From NCBI RefSeq assembly GCF_009833085.1, contig NZ_QRBZ01000025.1, positions 1-64,000 of the forward strand: 64,000 nt of DNA, given 5' to 3'. Position numbers and translations under genes: made by a program. Source of the DNA: Nitrosomonas oligotropha (GTDB taxonomy: Bacteria > Pseudomonadota > Gammaproteobacteria > Burkholderiales > Nitrosomonadaceae). The notes beneath the pieces are model-generated. The model saw only the letters and a list, made by a program, of their open reading frames with translations. It was not told the DNA's origin and did not search any database. This document shows positions 48,937 to 59,870 of the stretch, piece after piece; positions within the stretch are counted from its first letter, which is position 1, and each line of letters starts with the position of its first letter.

Positions 48937-49662
48937 ATGTCAGTAACTATGCGTCAAATGCTGGAAGCAGGTGTTCATTTTGGTCATCAAACCCGCTTCT
49001 GGAATCCCAAAATGGCCCCCTATATCTTCGGCCATCGCAATAAAATTCACATCATCAATCTCGAAAAAACGTTGGTGATGTATGAAGAAGCCATGAAATA
49101 TGTGCGTCAACTATCAGCAAACAAGGGTGTTATTTTATTTGTCGGCACTAAACGCCAGGCGCGCGACATTGTGCGCGAGGAAGCCCAGCGTTGCGGATCA
49201 CCTTACGTAGATCAACGCTGGTTAGGCGGAATGCTGACTAATTTCAAAACCATCAAGCTATCTATCAAGCGTTTACAAGAAATGGAAGTAATGACACAAG
49301 ATGGAACGCTGGATAAGCTTGTAAAAAAAGAAGCGCTCGATCTTCAGCGCGAATTGGATAAACTCAATAGCAGTCTGGGCGGCATCAAGGATATGAAAGG
49401 ATTGCCGGATGCGTTATTTGTCATCGATGTGGGCTATCAAAAAGGCGCGATTACAGAAGCCAGAAAGCTCGGTATTCCTGTTATCGGTGTCGTTGATACC
49501 AATCATAATCCCGATAATTTACAGTACATTATCCCTGGAAATGACGATTCGAGCCGGGCAATACGCTTATATGCGCGCGGTGTAGCCGATGCGATTCTGG
49601 AAGGACGTAATCAATCGATTCAAGAAATCGTTGAGATGAGTGCAGAGGCCGGGCAAAGTTAA
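48937..49662 (+). CDS. rpsB: 30S ribosomal protein S2
   Basis: A 241-residue S2 with the N-terminus [20 protein letters not shown], the coiled-coil insertion and the signature [14 protein letters not shown]. The ribosome site AAGGAG is seven bases before the ATG. It heads the rpsB-tsf-pyrH-frr translation cluster. Confidence 0.98.
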   Translation: MSVTMRQMLEAGVHFGHQTRFWNPKMAPYIFGHRNKIHIINLEKTLVMYEEAMKYVRQLSANKGVILFVGTKRQARDIVREEAQRCGSPYVDQRWLGGMLTNFKTIKLSIKRLQEMEVMTQDGTLDKLVKKEALDLQRELDKLNSSLGGIKDMKGLPDALFVIDVGYQKGAITEARKLGIPVIGVVDTNHNPDNLQYIIPGNDDSSRAIRLYARGVADAILEGRNQSIQEIVEMSAEAGQS

Positions 49663-49667
49663 GAAAT

Positions 49668-49784
49668 TTGCATTTTTCGATAGCTGCAGCACGTGCAGCA
49701 GTTATCGATTGGGTATCAAATACCATTGAACTGTTTCAAGGTAAGGCTTATCAACCTGTGGCGGATTTGTTGAAGATTATTTAA
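49668..49784 (+). CDS. Possible small ORF or coding remnant between rpsB and tsf
   Basis: An open frame of 38 codons starts at TTG 49668, six bases after the rpsB stop. It reads SIAAARAAVIDWVSNTIELF followed by a QGKAYQPVADLL stretch, with coding-like amino-acid balance. No ribosome site is seen, and the first part overlaps an imperfect hairpin (TCGATA to TATCGA, about 49677-49709). It could be a remnant of a longer gene or the rpsB-tsf attenuator read by chance. I do not recognise it. Confidence 0.25.
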   Translation: MHFSIAAARAAVIDWVSNTIELFQGKAYQPVADLLKII

Positions 49785-49871
49785 TTTGCCATTGAATGTT
49801 AAGTAAATTTTAATCTTATCTTGATTAAAATCTCTATTCATTCATAAATTAATTTTGTAACTGGAGTAAAT

Positions 49872-50756
49872 ATGGCGGAAATTACCGCGAGCATGGTCAA
49901 AGAGTTACGTGAAATGACCGGTCTTGGCATGATGGAATGCAAAAAAGCGCTGGCAGAGACTGACGGCGATATGAAAGCGGCAGAAGATCTGTTAAGAATT
50001 AAAAGCGGCGCCAAAGCAAGTAAGGCGGCAGGACGAATCGCAGCTGAAGGTGTCATTGGCGCGTATATTTCGACTGACAGCAAATGCGGCGCACTGGTTG
50101 AAGTTAACTGTGAAACGGATTTTGTGGCCCGAAATGAAGATTTTATCAATTTTGCCAAAAGCTTGGCTGGGTTGGTGGCGACAAAAAATAGCACGGATGT
50201 TGCAGTATTAAGCGAAGCGGCGCTGCCGAGCGGTGAAACTGTTGAAACGGTTCGTAAAGCGTTGATCATGAAGCTGGGTGAAAATATCAGCATCCGCCGC
50301 TGCGGGCGTCATGAAACACAAGGTCAGCTGGCTTATTACCTTCATGGCACTAAAATTGGTGTAATGATCGATTACACCGGTGGTGATGAAGTGCTAGGCA
50401 AAGATCTGGCTATGCACATCGCGGCAAGTAAACCCGTGTGCGTTTCCAAAGAGCAAGTATCCGCCGATGTTTTGGCGCATGAACGGCAGATCTTCACGGC
50501 ACAAGCGGCTGATAGCGGCAAACCGGCGAATATCATTGAAAAAATGGTCGATGGCCGCATTGCAAAATATCTGGCTGAAATCACCTTGTTAGGTCAGCCT
50601 TTTGTCAAGGATCCGGAGCAAACCGTAGAAAAATTGCTGGCTAAAAAATCCGCCAAAGTAAACGCGTTTACGATGTTTGTGGTTGGAGAAGGGATAGAAA
50701 AGAAATCCGAGAATTTCGCGGAAGAAGTGAAAGCCCAGATGGAACAAGCAAAGTAG
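49872..50756 (+). CDS. tsf: Translation elongation factor Ts
   Basis: A 294-residue nucleotide exchange factor for EF-Tu. The N-terminal domain has [19 protein letters not shown] with the UBA-like fold; the core has [20 protein letters not shown]-terminal residues form the dimerisation part. The GGAG ribosome site lies upstream. It follows rpsB and precedes pyrH. Confidence 0.98.
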   Translation: MAEITASMVKELREMTGLGMMECKKALAETDGDMKAAEDLLRIKSGAKASKAAGRIAAEGVIGAYISTDSKCGALVEVNCETDFVARNEDFINFAKSLAGLVATKNSTDVAVLSEAALPSGETVETVRKALIMKLGENISIRRCGRHETQGQLAYYLHGTKIGVMIDYTGGDEVLGKDLAMHIAASKPVCVSKEQVSADVLAHERQIFTAQAADSGKPANIIEKMVDGRIAKYLAEITLLGQPFVKDPEQTVEKLLAKKSAKVNAFTMFVVGEGIEKKSENFAEEVKAQMEQAK

Positions 50757-50788
50757 CACGAGTTATCATCATCTCCAATTAACGATCA

Positions 50789-51505
50789 ATGACCGCTGTT
50801 GCCTATAAACGTATTTTACTGAAGCTATCCGGCGAAGCCCTGATGGGTGAAGATAAGTATGGGATCAATCATGCAGTGATGGGCAGAATTGTTGCTGAGA
50901 TTCAAGAGGTCAGTAAATTGGGTGTTGAAATTGCCATTGTGGTTGGCGGCGGAAACATTTTTCGTGGCATGAAGTCCGCCAATGACGGGCTTGAGCGCGT
51001 TACCGCGGATTATATGGGCATGTTAGCCACTGTGATGAATGCCCTGGCACTGCAAGATGCCATGAAGCTCGTCGGCTTGGTGCCGCGAATACAGTCCGCT
51101 TTACGCATCGAACAAGTTGTGGAACCTTATATTCGCGGACGTGCTATTCGTTATCTGAAAGACGGCAGAGTGGTAATTTTTGCGGCAGGAACGGGTAATC
51201 CTTTTTTTACTACCGATACCGCAGCCGCTTTACGGGGCATGGAAATGAATGCGGATATCATGCTCAAGGCAACCAAGGTGGACGGCATTTATACCAGCGA
51301 TCCGAAAATTAATCCGGATGCGACGCGCTTTCATCAGTTATCTTTTGATGAAGCGATCGCTAAGAATTTACAGGTAATGGATGCAACAGCGCTGACGTTA
51401 TGCCGGGATCAAAAATTACCACTCAATGTATTCAGTATTTTCAAGACTGGCGCTCTTAAACGTATAATAACAGGAGAAGATGAAGGAACGTTGGTGACGG
51501 TCTGA
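50789..51505 (+). CDS. pyrH: UMP kinase
   Basis: A 238-residue hexameric UMP kinase of the amino-acid kinase fold. It has the N-terminal [23 protein letters not shown], and [16 protein letters not shown], which bind ATP and UMP, and [13 protein letters not shown]. Normal length, 32 bp after tsf. Confidence 0.97.
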   Translation: MTAVAYKRILLKLSGEALMGEDKYGINHAVMGRIVAEIQEVSKLGVEIAIVVGGGNIFRGMKSANDGLERVTADYMGMLATVMNALALQDAMKLVGLVPRIQSALRIEQVVEPYIRGRAIRYLKDGRVVIFAAGTGNPFFTTDTAAALRGMEMNADIMLKATKVDGIYTSDPKINPDATRFHQLSFDEAIAKNLQVMDATALTLCRDQKLPLNVFSIFKTGALKRIITGEDEGTLVTV

Positions 51506-51555
51506 TGCTACGATAGTCGGGTCTTCTGAAATAGATTCAAGAGGGATAGGATATT

Positions 51556-52113
51556 ATGATTGCCGATGTAAAAAAATCCGCTGAACAAAAGATGCAAAAA
51601 AGCCTGGAAGCATTGAAAGTGGATTTGAGTAAAGTTAGAAGCGGGCGAGCACACACTGGTCTGCTGGACCATGTCACTATTGATTATTATGGCGCGCAAA
51701 CGCCAATCAACCAAGTCGCCAATATCAACCTCATAGACGCGCGGACGATCGGAGTTATCCCTTGGGAGAAGAAAATGGCTAACGCCATCGAAAAAGCTAT
51801 TCGCGAATCTGATTTGGGTTTAAATCCGATGCCGGTAGGCGAAACGATTCGTGTGCCCATGCCGGCGCTTACTGAAGAACGCCGCCGTGATCTGATCAAA
51901 GTGGTTAAGCATGAGGCGGAAGCAGTACGTGTGGCCATGCGTAATATTCGCCGGGATGCGAATGCACACTTAAAAGACTTACTAAAGTCGAAAGACATAT
52001 CAGAAGACGAGGAGCGCCGGGGTCAAGACGAAATTCAAAAGTTAACCGATCGCTATATCTCAGAAATTGATAAGGTTTTACAGGTTAAGGAAGCCGAACT
52101 GATGGCGGTTTGA
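51556..52113 (+). CDS. frr: Ribosome recycling factor
   Basis: A 185-residue tRNA-mimic that splits post-termination ribosomes with EF-G. It has the helix [20 protein letters not shown], the [13 protein letters not shown] turn and the C-terminal [20 protein letters not shown]. Its stop is one base before the uppS ATG. Confidence 0.98.
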   Translation: MIADVKKSAEQKMQKSLEALKVDLSKVRSGRAHTGLLDHVTIDYYGAQTPINQVANINLIDARTIGVIPWEKKMANAIEKAIRESDLGLNPMPVGETIRVPMPALTEERRRDLIKVVKHEAEAVRVAMRNIRRDANAHLKDLLKSKDISEDEERRGQDEIQKLTDRYISEIDKVLQVKEAELMAV

Positions 52114-52114
52114 T

Positions 52115-52882
52115 ATGCCTCAAGGCCCGAGTTCAACCCGAGAAATACCCGAGAGAGGTGCAATACCCAAACACATTGCCATTATTATGGATGGTAACGG
52201 CCGTTGGGCGCAAAGCCGTTATATGCCTCGGATTGCCGGACATAAGCAAGGTGTCGAAACAGTTCGCGGTGTTATTAAAGCCTGTATGGAACGCGGCGTT
52301 GCTTTCCTCACATTATTTGCTTTCAGCAGCGAAAACTGGCGGCGGCCTTCGGATGAAGTTACGTCTCTGATGCAACTGTTTCTTGGCGCATTGGAGCAGG
52401 AAATCGCCAAATTGCATGAAAATGGCATCCGTTTTAAAGTTATCGGCGATATATCAAAATTCGATCCTAAAATCGTAGAATTCATTCGTCTTGGTGAGCA
52501 ACTCACTGCCAACAATACACGTCTCACATTTACGATTGCGGCCAATTATGGCGGCCGCTGGGATATCATGCAGGCCATGCGCAAGATGATGGCACAATCG
52601 AAAGACCTGCCGCTTAACTTTGAAGAAGAAAGTTTAGCGCAATATCTGTCCATGAGCTATGCGCCTGAACCGGATTTATTTATTCGCACTGGCGGTGAAT
52701 ACCGCATCAGTAATTTTTTACTATGGCAACTGGCCTATACTGAATTATATTTCACCGATACGTTATGGCCCGATTTTGACGAGCGTGAACTTGAACTGGC
52801 CATTCAATCTTATCAGCAGCGCGAGCGCCGCTTTGGCCGTACCAGCGAGCAGCTGCAAATGAAACTATCCGCTGAAGGATAA
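52115..52882 (+). CDS. uppS: Undecaprenyl diphosphate synthase
   Basis: A 255-residue cis-prenyltransferase that makes the C55 carrier lipid for peptidoglycan and O-antigen. Catalytic Asp26 is in [20 protein letters not shown] and [19 protein letters not shown] are the other substrate-binding motifs. It follows frr by one base. Confidence 0.97.
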   Translation: MPQGPSSTREIPERGAIPKHIAIIMDGNGRWAQSRYMPRIAGHKQGVETVRGVIKACMERGVAFLTLFAFSSENWRRPSDEVTSLMQLFLGALEQEIAKLHENGIRFKVIGDISKFDPKIVEFIRLGEQLTANNTRLTFTIAANYGGRWDIMQAMRKMMAQSKDLPLNFEEESLAQYLSMSYAPEPDLFIRTGGEYRISNFLLWQLAYTELYFTDTLWPDFDERELELAIQSYQQRERRFGRTSEQLQMKLSAEG

Positions 52883-52896
52883 AAAGATTACTTTTC

Positions 52897-53721
52897 ATGC
52901 TTAAAACCCGCATTCTCACTGCAATTGTTATTCTTCCCTTATTTTTATCGGCACTGTTTTTTTTGCAAGATATCTTTTGGGCGATAGTGCTACTGTCACT
53001 GACAGTGATCGGATCGCGCGAATGGAGCCGGTTAGCCGGATTTTCAGTAAGAAATACCATCATTTTTATGCTCCTGACCACATTCGTTGGGGGGGAGTTG
53101 TTGTTTCAAATGAGTGAATCGTTGAAAATCAATGTTTACTCTTCCGATTTGATCTGGGTTTATATTGTTTCGGCCGCTTTTTGGATCATCAGTGTGCCGC
53201 CCTATCTGAAGCAGCTTTACACCATTAAAAATCCGCTACTCCTGATGCTGACCGGCTGGATGCTTTTGTTACCCACATGTCTCGCGTTGTACCAATTACG
53301 CGCCATCAGTCCGGAGCTTTTACTGGGCTTCATGGCAACTATCTGGATTTCCGATACCGCAGCTTATTTCACCGGAAGATCATTGGGTAAACGAAAGCTT
53401 GCCAGTCAGATTAGTCCGAACAAAACCTGGGAAGGGGTGTTTGGCGCGCTTATCGCAGTATTCATTTATGGTCTGGCTTGGGATTTCTGGTTTATTGAAG
53501 AATCTTTAGCGGCTAAATTGATACCGTTGCTGTTGCTGATGGCGATATTGGGTATCATCGGTGATTTATACGAATCGCTGATGAAACGTCAGGCGGGTGT
53601 TAAGGATAGTGGAAATATTCTGCCGGGTCATGGCGGTATTTTAGATCGAATCGACGCTTTGACCTCTTCGCTGCCCTTTGCCATTTTAGCCTTACTCATT
53701 TTTTATTCCCCAGCACTATGA
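52897..53721 (+). CDS. cdsA: Phosphatidate cytidylyltransferase
   Basis: A 274-residue polytopic enzyme that makes CDP-diacylglycerol. The signature [19 protein letters not shown], the KTWEG segment and [18 protein letters not shown] with [14 protein letters not shown] near the C-terminus are complete. Its stop overlaps dxr (ATGA). Confidence 0.97.
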   Translation: MLKTRILTAIVILPLFLSALFFLQDIFWAIVLLSLTVIGSREWSRLAGFSVRNTIIFMLLTTFVGGELLFQMSESLKINVYSSDLIWVYIVSAAFWIISVPPYLKQLYTIKNPLLLMLTGWMLLLPTCLALYQLRAISPELLLGFMATIWISDTAAYFTGRSLGKRKLASQISPNKTWEGVFGALIAVFIYGLAWDFWFIEESLAAKLIPLLLLMAILGIIGDLYESLMKRQAGVKDSGNILPGHGGILDRIDALTSSLPFAILALLIFYSPAL

Positions 53722-54905
53722 AAACTATCCGTCAAATCACTATTCTTGGCTCTACCGGCAGTATCGGAGAGAGCACATTGGATGTTATCGCACGGCATCC
53801 GGATCGCTTTCAGGCTTTTGCATTAACGGCCAATCACAGTGTCGAAAAGATGCTCGCACAGTGTCAGCGCTTTCAGCCGCGATTTGCAGTCATGCTGGAT
53901 ACGGCCAGCGCCGGGCAACTGGCCGATGCAATTAAAGCAGCCGGGATCCGAACGGAAGTGCTGGCCGGTATCGAATCGCTGGAAAAGGTGGCTTCGCTTC
54001 CCGAAGTCGACGCCGTAATGGCCGCCATCGTGGGCGCTGCCGGGATCCGTCCGACGTTTGCGGCAGCACGAACCGGAAAACTGGTGCTGCTCGCCAATAA
54101 AGAAACGCTGGTCATGGCCGGACGTATTTTTATGGATTTGGTCAAGCAGCACAATGCCACATTATTGCCGATCGACAGCGAGCATAACGCCATCTATCAG
54201 TCATTGCCGCATCATTTCAATGGCAATTTGACGGCAGCGGGTATCAGCCGCATTTTACTCACCGCTTCGGGTGGGCCATTCCGGCGCGCACCGCTGGAGT
54301 CGCTTGCAAGCGTAACACCGGAGCAAGCCTGTGCGCATCCGAACTGGGACATGGGACAGAAAATCTCGGTGGATTCCGCCACCATGATGAATAAAGGATT
54401 AGAAGTGATTGAGGCGCATTGGCTGTTTGAGGCGCCACCGGAGAAAATCCAGGTAGTGATTCATCCGCAAAGTGTCATTCATTCCATGGTTGCTTATGTC
54501 GATGGCTCGGTCATTGCGCAATTGGGGAATCCGGATATGCGCACACCCATTGCCCATGCGATGGGCTTCCCTGAGCGGATAGAAAGCGGAGTGTCCGCTT
54601 TGGATATGTTCAAGGTTGCTCACCTGGATTTTGAAGAGCCTGATTTTAAAAAGTTTCCGTGTTTGGAGTTAGCCTATCAAGCACTCTCCGCAGGCGGAAA
54701 TATGCCCGCAGTGCTGAATGCTGCCAATGAGATCGCAGTGGAATCGTTTCTTAAACGACGTATGCCGTTTACCGCCATCCCGGTCATGATTGCGCATGCC
54801 ATGAAAACCGTGCGGCATGAAGAAATGGCGACATTGGATGACGTATTGAAAACAGACGCACTGGCCCGTGATGCAGCGCGGAATTGGCTCGCAAACCTGC
54901 AATAA
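53718..54905 (+). CDS. dxr: 1-deoxy-D-xylulose 5-phosphate reductoisomerase
   Basis: A 395-residue NADPH enzyme making 2-C-methylerythritol 4-phosphate. It has the NADPH motif [15 protein letters not shown], the metal and substrate residues in [10 protein letters not shown], and [14 protein letters not shown]. It starts inside the cdsA stop. Confidence 0.97.
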   Translation: MKTIRQITILGSTGSIGESTLDVIARHPDRFQAFALTANHSVEKMLAQCQRFQPRFAVMLDTASAGQLADAIKAAGIRTEVLAGIESLEKVASLPEVDAVMAAIVGAAGIRPTFAAARTGKLVLLANKETLVMAGRIFMDLVKQHNATLLPIDSEHNAIYQSLPHHFNGNLTAAGISRILLTASGGPFRRAPLESLASVTPEQACAHPNWDMGQKISVDSATMMNKGLEVIEAHWLFEAPPEKIQVVIHPQSVIHSMVAYVDGSVIAQLGNPDMRTPIAHAMGFPERIESGVSALDMFKVAHLDFEEPDFKKFPCLELAYQALSAGGNMPAVLNAANEIAVESFLKRRMPFTAIPVMIAHAMKTVRHEEMATLDDVLKTDALARDAARNWLANLQ

Positions 54906-55057
54906 TCCGCGTAAGTAAATTGTTACAGCGACTAGATTCTATTTTCCTAAATTAATGATAGTATCGCGTATTATTCAATCAGCATCGGCAGTGAAATGAT
55001 AAGTATCGTGCGGTCACAACACCCCTTCTACCTGCATCCCTTACGTAATAAACCCAT

Positions 55058-56425
55058 ATGTCAATAACCTATACTATCATTTCGTTCATACTGGCCCTGG
55101 GTATATTGATTACATTTCATGAGTTTGGCCATTATCTGGTGGCGCGCTGGAATGGTGTGAAAGTGCTGCGGTTTTGCATTGGATTCGGTCAACCAATTTT
55201 CCGCAAGCGCTGGGGAAAAGACCGGACAGAATGGGTGATTGCCGCTATTCCACTGGGCGGCTATGTCAAGATGCTGGATGAAAATGAAGGCCACGTTGCG
55301 GCGGAGGATTTGCCGCGCGCATTCAATCGCCAGCCGGTCGCCCGGCGTTTTGCGATCGTAGCTGCCGGACCTATAGCCAATTTTTTGTTAGCGATTGTTT
55401 TATATTGGCTGCTTTTCATTCTCGGTGTTAACGGCATGAAGCCCGTGGTCGGGCCGGTCGAGCCCGCTACAGCTGCCGCTCATGCACAATTCGTAGAAGG
55501 CGAGACCATTGTCAGCATCGAAAACGAGCCGGTCGCCAGCTGGCAGGATGCGCGTTGGGCTTTATTACGCTATGCCATCGATCAATCCGCGAACGTCACG
55601 ATACAAACCGTTAATAAAAATGGCGAGATCAATTTGCGCAAATTGGATCTCAGCCGTGTCGATCCGGACAAGCTCAATGAAAATTTTCCAGGCATTATTG
55701 GACTCACCAGTTATCAACCCACCATCAAGCCTGTCATTGGACAAGTCATAGCCGGTGGTGTTGGCGACAAAGCCGGGCTGCAAACAGGCGATGAAATCAT
55801 CGCTGTGTATGATACGGAAATCCATACTTGGATGGACTTTGTCAAAGAAATCCGCTCAAGCCCCGGAAGGACACTAGAGCTGGAGATTTTGCGCAACGGC
55901 GAAATGATTGCGCTGACCGTTACGCCGGAGGCAGCGGCTGAACATGGCAAGCAAATCGGCAAAATTGGTGTGGCGCCCGTTATCAATCAGGCTGAGTTTG
56001 ACGAATTGCTCGTCACCGTCAGTTATTCTCCCGGCAAAGCATTCCAAAAAGCCATCGAGAAAACTTGGGAAACGACCATACTGACATTGCAAATGCTATC
56101 CAAAATGATCACCGGTGATGTTTCTCTGAAAAATGTCAGCGGACCGATCTCGATCGCTGATTATGCCGGTCAATCCGCACAGATGGGGCTGGTGTCGTAT
56201 CTGGCATTTCTGGCATTGATCAGTGTCAGCATCGGTGTTTTAAACTTATTGCCGATCCCGATTCTGGATGGCGGACACCTCATGTATTATCTAATTGAAA
56301 TCATCAGAGGCAATCCGCTTCCTGACAAAGCCATCATCATTGGGCAGAAGATTGGCATGGCCATGCTGTTTACTCTGATGACATTTGCCATCTATAACGA
56401 TATTAACCGGCTTATCACTGGCTAG
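55058..56425 (+). CDS. rseP: Intramembrane site-2 protease RseP
   Basis: A 455-residue zinc protease that cuts anti-sigma E after stress. The metal motif HEFGH is in LITFHEFGHYLVARWNG and the third ligand is in PIPILDGGHLMYY. Two PDZ domains (about 120-300) lie between. It precedes bamA by three bases; the pair is standard. Confidence 0.96.
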   Translation: MSITYTIISFILALGILITFHEFGHYLVARWNGVKVLRFCIGFGQPIFRKRWGKDRTEWVIAAIPLGGYVKMLDENEGHVAAEDLPRAFNRQPVARRFAIVAAGPIANFLLAIVLYWLLFILGVNGMKPVVGPVEPATAAAHAQFVEGETIVSIENEPVASWQDARWALLRYAIDQSANVTIQTVNKNGEINLRKLDLSRVDPDKLNENFPGIIGLTSYQPTIKPVIGQVIAGGVGDKAGLQTGDEIIAVYDTEIHTWMDFVKEIRSSPGRTLELEILRNGEMIALTVTPEAAAEHGKQIGKIGVAPVINQAEFDELLVTVSYSPGKAFQKAIEKTWETTILTLQMLSKMITGDVSLKNVSGPISIADYAGQSAQMGLVSYLAFLALISVSIGVLNLLPIPILDGGHLMYYLIEIIRGNPLPDKAIIIGQKIGMAMLFTLMTFAIYNDINRLITG

Positions 56426-56428
56426 ATA

Positions 56429-58735
56429 ATGAAATTCCAGCATTTTGCCGCTGCGCTTGTCAGTTTTTTTTATGCGTTCTCCTGTTGGGCCGGCGATTCT
56501 TTCATCGTCAAAGATATCCGTGTTGAAGGCATACAACGTACCGAAGCCGGTACGGTATTCAGCTATCTGCCGATTAAAGTCGGCGATGCCATGAATGAAG
56601 ACAAAGCCACCGAAGCGATCAAGGCGCTTTATGCAACCGGTTTTTTCAAAGATGTAAAATTAAAATCCGAAAATAACATCTTGATCGTGGAAGTTGTAGA
56701 GCGACCGGCGATTGCGCAAATCGCTATCAATGGCGCGAAGGAATTCGAGAAAGACAAACTGCTTGAGGGATTAAAGCAGGCGGGCATTTCGGAATCGCGG
56801 ATTTTCAGCCGCTCGTTGCTGGAAAGAGCGGAGCTGGAATTGAAGCGTCAGTACATCAGCCGCGGCAAATATGCCGTCAAAATTACCACAACTACAACGC
56901 CTCTTGAACGTAACCGTGTGGCGATTAATTTTGACATCAAGGAAGGCCGCACGGCCAGAATTAAAAAAATAAGCTTTGTCGGTAATGAAAAATTTCCCGA
57001 CAAAGAGTTGCGTGGCATATTGGTTCTCAGAAAGCCCGATTTACTGAGCTGGTTCACCAAGAATGATCAATATTCCAAGCAGAAGCTAGCCGCCGACCTG
57101 GAAACGCTGCGTTCTTACTATTTGGATCGCGGCTATCTTGAATTCAATATTGAATCTACGCAAGTATCGATTACACCGGACTTACGCGACATCTATATCA
57201 CCGTCAACGTGACCGAAGGCGCCCAATATACCGTCTCCGATATCAAAGTGGCTGGCGATACCATCGTACCGGAAGAAGAATTGCGTAAACTCATTTTGCT
57301 CAAAAGCGGCGCGGTATTTGCCCGGCAAAAGCTGACCGAGTCGATCAAATCCATGACCGACCGCCTGGGTGACGATGGTTATGCCTTTGCCAATATCAAT
57401 GCATCGCCGGAAATCGATCATGAAAAACGGCAAGCTGGATTTACATTCTTTGTTGATCCTGGCCGCCGGGTTTATATCCGGAAAATCAACATTACAGGCA
57501 ACGACCGTACGCGCGACGAAGTTATCCGGCGCGAGTTCCGGCAAATGGAAGGTGCTTGGTATTCCACGAAAAATATCAATCTCTCCAAAGTGCGTGTGGA
57601 CCGTTTATTTTTCTTCAATAGCGTCAATGTCGAAACGCCTGCCGTACCCAATAAAACGGACCAGGTGGACATTAATGTCAAAGTGGAAGAAAGACCAACC
57701 GGATCCATCATGTTCGGTGCAGGTTATTCGCAACAACAAGGTATTATTCTGAATGGCTCGGTTTCTCAGAACAATATTTTTGGTACCGGTAATTTTTTCA
57801 GTCTGGATGTTAATACCGGTCTTATCAATAAAACCTATGCCGCTTCATTCACCAATCCCTATTTTACCGTGGATGGTGTCAGTCTCGGCTTCGATGTTTA
57901 CAAGCGGGACTTGAATACCCGCCCTTTAACGCAAGTGGGTGCATTTAAAACGGAGACGGTCGGGGCCGGCGTCCGCTTGGGTATACCGATTGCCGAAGGC
58001 GACATCGTTTCTTTCGGATTGGCTGCGGAAAATACCCATATCGGTACTTTTGACGATAGTCCAAGGCGTTATCTGGATTTTGTCAAGGAATTCGGCACAT
58101 CGACCAATAATTTTCCATTGACCGTCAGCTGGGCTCGAGACCGCCGTGACAGCGCCATCTGGCCCACTTCCGGCACGACGCATCGATTGTTCGGTGAAGT
58201 CAGTGTGCCCGGTGGAGATTTGAATTACTATAAAGTCAGTTACAATCAAAAATGGTATTTCCCCATTACCGATTTCTTCACTTTGATGCTGAATGGCGAA
58301 GCCGGTTACGGTGATGGATATACCGGACATTCATTGCCGTTCTTCAAAAACTTTTTTGCCGGCGGTAATAATTCCGTCAGGGGATATAATTTGAACTCTT
58401 TGGGTCCTCGCGATCAGTTTACAAATACTTCAAACAGCAATTCAATCTTGTTTGCCGTTGGCGCCAGCAAGCGCGTTGTGGGTAATATTGAACTGATGTT
58501 TCCGGTTCCTTTTATGAAAGACGATCGATCGTTGCGCTTGAGCACATTCCTGGACGGCGGTACTACATTCAATAAATTCGGCGATCTGAATAATTTTATG
58601 CGTTACTCGGCCGGACTGGCGCTTACCTGGGTCTCGCCGATGGGACCGTTGAAGGTCAGTATCGCACAACCCTTGAATGACCAGCCTGGCGATAATTTGC
58701 AAAGATTCCAGTTCATGTTCGGGCAACAATTCTGA
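56429..58735 (+). CDS. bamA: Outer-membrane assembly factor BamA
   Basis: A 768-residue Omp85 protein. The signal peptide ends near SCWAG, then five POTRA domains (about 22-420) and a 16-strand barrel follow. The conserved VRGY loop is in NNSVRGYNLNSLGPRD and the last strand ends in Phe (FQFMFGQQF). It inserts beta-barrel proteins into the outer membrane. Confidence 0.97.
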   Translation: MKFQHFAAALVSFFYAFSCWAGDSFIVKDIRVEGIQRTEAGTVFSYLPIKVGDAMNEDKATEAIKALYATGFFKDVKLKSENNILIVEVVERPAIAQIAINGAKEFEKDKLLEGLKQAGISESRIFSRSLLERAELELKRQYISRGKYAVKITTTTTPLERNRVAINFDIKEGRTARIKKISFVGNEKFPDKELRGILVLRKPDLLSWFTKNDQYSKQKLAADLETLRSYYLDRGYLEFNIESTQVSITPDLRDIYITVNVTEGAQYTVSDIKVAGDTIVPEEELRKLILLKSGAVFARQKLTESIKSMTDRLGDDGYAFANINASPEIDHEKRQAGFTFFVDPGRRVYIRKINITGNDRTRDEVIRREFRQMEGAWYSTKNINLSKVRVDRLFFFNSVNVETPAVPNKTDQVDINVKVEERPTGSIMFGAGYSQQQGIILNGSVSQNNIFGTGNFFSLDVNTGLINKTYAASFTNPYFTVDGVSLGFDVYKRDLNTRPLTQVGAFKTETVGAGVRLGIPIAEGDIVSFGLAAENTHIGTFDDSPRRYLDFVKEFGTSTNNFPLTVSWARDRRDSAIWPTSGTTHRLFGEVSVPGGDLNYYKVSYNQKWYFPITDFFTLMLNGEAGYGDGYTGHSLPFFKNFFAGGNNSVRGYNLNSLGPRDQFTNTSNSNSILFAVGASKRVVGNIELMFPVPFMKDDRSLRLSTFLDGGTTFNKFGDLNNFMRYSAGLALTWVSPMGPLKVSIAQPLNDQPGDNLQRFQFMFGQQF

Positions 58736-58760
58736 TTCAGTTGAGACTCCGGTAGCGTAT

Positions 58761-59300
58761 ATGTTGAAACAACAAATCAACCAACAGCGGCGCAATCTGG
58801 TTATGGTGGTAACTGCCGCTGCCATTGCCTGCGGGTTCATGGTTGCGGTTGCTTTTGCTGGCGATATCAAGATCGGCGTAGTGAATACCGAAAAGATTCT
58901 GCGCGAATCGCAACCGGCGCTCCTGGCGCAGAAAAAAATCGAGCAGGAATTCGTGCCGCGTGACGAAGAAATCAAGAAAATGGCTTTAGAAGCCAAGAAC
59001 CTGCAAGATAAGCTGGAAAAAAACAGCATCAAGATGGAAGAAACCGAGCGGCGTAATCTGGAAAGAAACCTCGCTAACCTGAGCCGGGAATATCAACGCG
59101 CGCAGCGCCAAATGCGCGAGGATCTGAGCGTGCGCCAGAACGAAGAATACAGTGTCATCCTGGAGCGCACCAATCGTGCGATCAGCAAAATCGCTGAAGC
59201 GGAAAACTATGATCTGATATTACAATTGCAAGACTCGGTGTATAGAAGCCAGCGCATCGATATCACGGATAAAGTGATTAAAACGCTCGATAAAGAATAA
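58761..59300 (+). CDS. skp: Periplasmic chaperone Skp/OmpH
   Basis: A 179-residue Skp-like chaperone that delivers proteins to BamA. The leader contains a hydrophobic stretch ([20 protein letters not shown]) and the mature part begins [20 protein letters not shown] with long charged coiled coils. I chose ATG 58761 ([11 protein letters not shown]); the upstream frame lies inside bamA. It is followed directly by fabZ, with no lpxD between. Confidence 0.9.
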   Translation: MLKQQINQQRRNLVMVVTAAAIACGFMVAVAFAGDIKIGVVNTEKILRESQPALLAQKKIEQEFVPRDEEIKKMALEAKNLQDKLEKNSIKMEETERRNLERNLANLSREYQRAQRQMREDLSVRQNEEYSVILERTNRAISKIAEAENYDLILQLQDSVYRSQRIDITDKVIKTLDKE

Positions 59301-59353
59301 GTCACAATTCGGTCAATGCTGATCGCGCCCTTAGGGCTAGAAAGGAAAATAAA

Positions 59354-59797
59354 ATGAGCACCATGAATATTCACGAAATTTTAAAATACTTACCGCACCG
59401 CTACCCGATCTTACTAGTAGACCGGGTCATTTCATATGAAGCGGGCAAGGATATCGTCGCATTAAAAAATGTTTCCATAAATGAACCGTTTTTTTCCGGA
59501 CATTTTCCGCATCATCCCGTCATGCCGGGTGTTTTGATTGTCGAAGCATTAGCGCAAGCTGCCGCGATTCTGACTCTGAGAACCGAAGATACGGTTAACA
59601 AAGAAGACACGGTTTACTATTTTGTCGGTATCGACGGTGTCCGTTTCAAGAAACCGGTCATCGCCGGTGATCAGTTAATCCTCAAAGTGGCCATCGAACG
59701 GCAAATCAAAGGACTTTGGAAGTATTCGGCGCGCGCGGAAGTCGATGGACAACTCGTGACGGAAGCCCAACTGATGTGCACCTCCAGAAGTGTCTAG
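59354..59797 (+). CDS. fabZ: 3-hydroxyacyl-ACP dehydratase FabZ
   Basis: A 147-residue hot-dog fold dehydratase of fatty-acid elongation. The catalytic His and Glu are in [20 protein letters not shown]. The N-terminal [19 protein letters not shown] is typical. The normal lpxD-fabZ-lpxA-lpxB neighbours are missing. GAAAGGAAA precedes the ATG. Confidence 0.97.
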   Translation: MSTMNIHEILKYLPHRYPILLVDRVISYEAGKDIVALKNVSINEPFFSGHFPHHPVMPGVLIVEALAQAAAILTLRTEDTVNKEDTVYYFVGIDGVRFKKPVIAGDQLILKVAIERQIKGLWKYSARAEVDGQLVTEAQLMCTSRSV

Positions 59798-59833
59798 GAT
59801 CCGATCCTATCGATTGAAATAGTGATTGGCAGC

Positions 59834-59842
59834 GGGGGGGGG
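59834..59842. repeat. Run of nine G between fabZ and rnhB
   Basis: Nine consecutive G bases (59834-59842) lie 37 bases after the fabZ stop and just upstream of the rnhB frame. Long G runs are prone to slippage in cells and in sequencing. No other run like it is in the window. Confidence 0.9.
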
Positions 59843-59870
59843 CTGAAGCATCGTAACGCCATGCGCCAAT

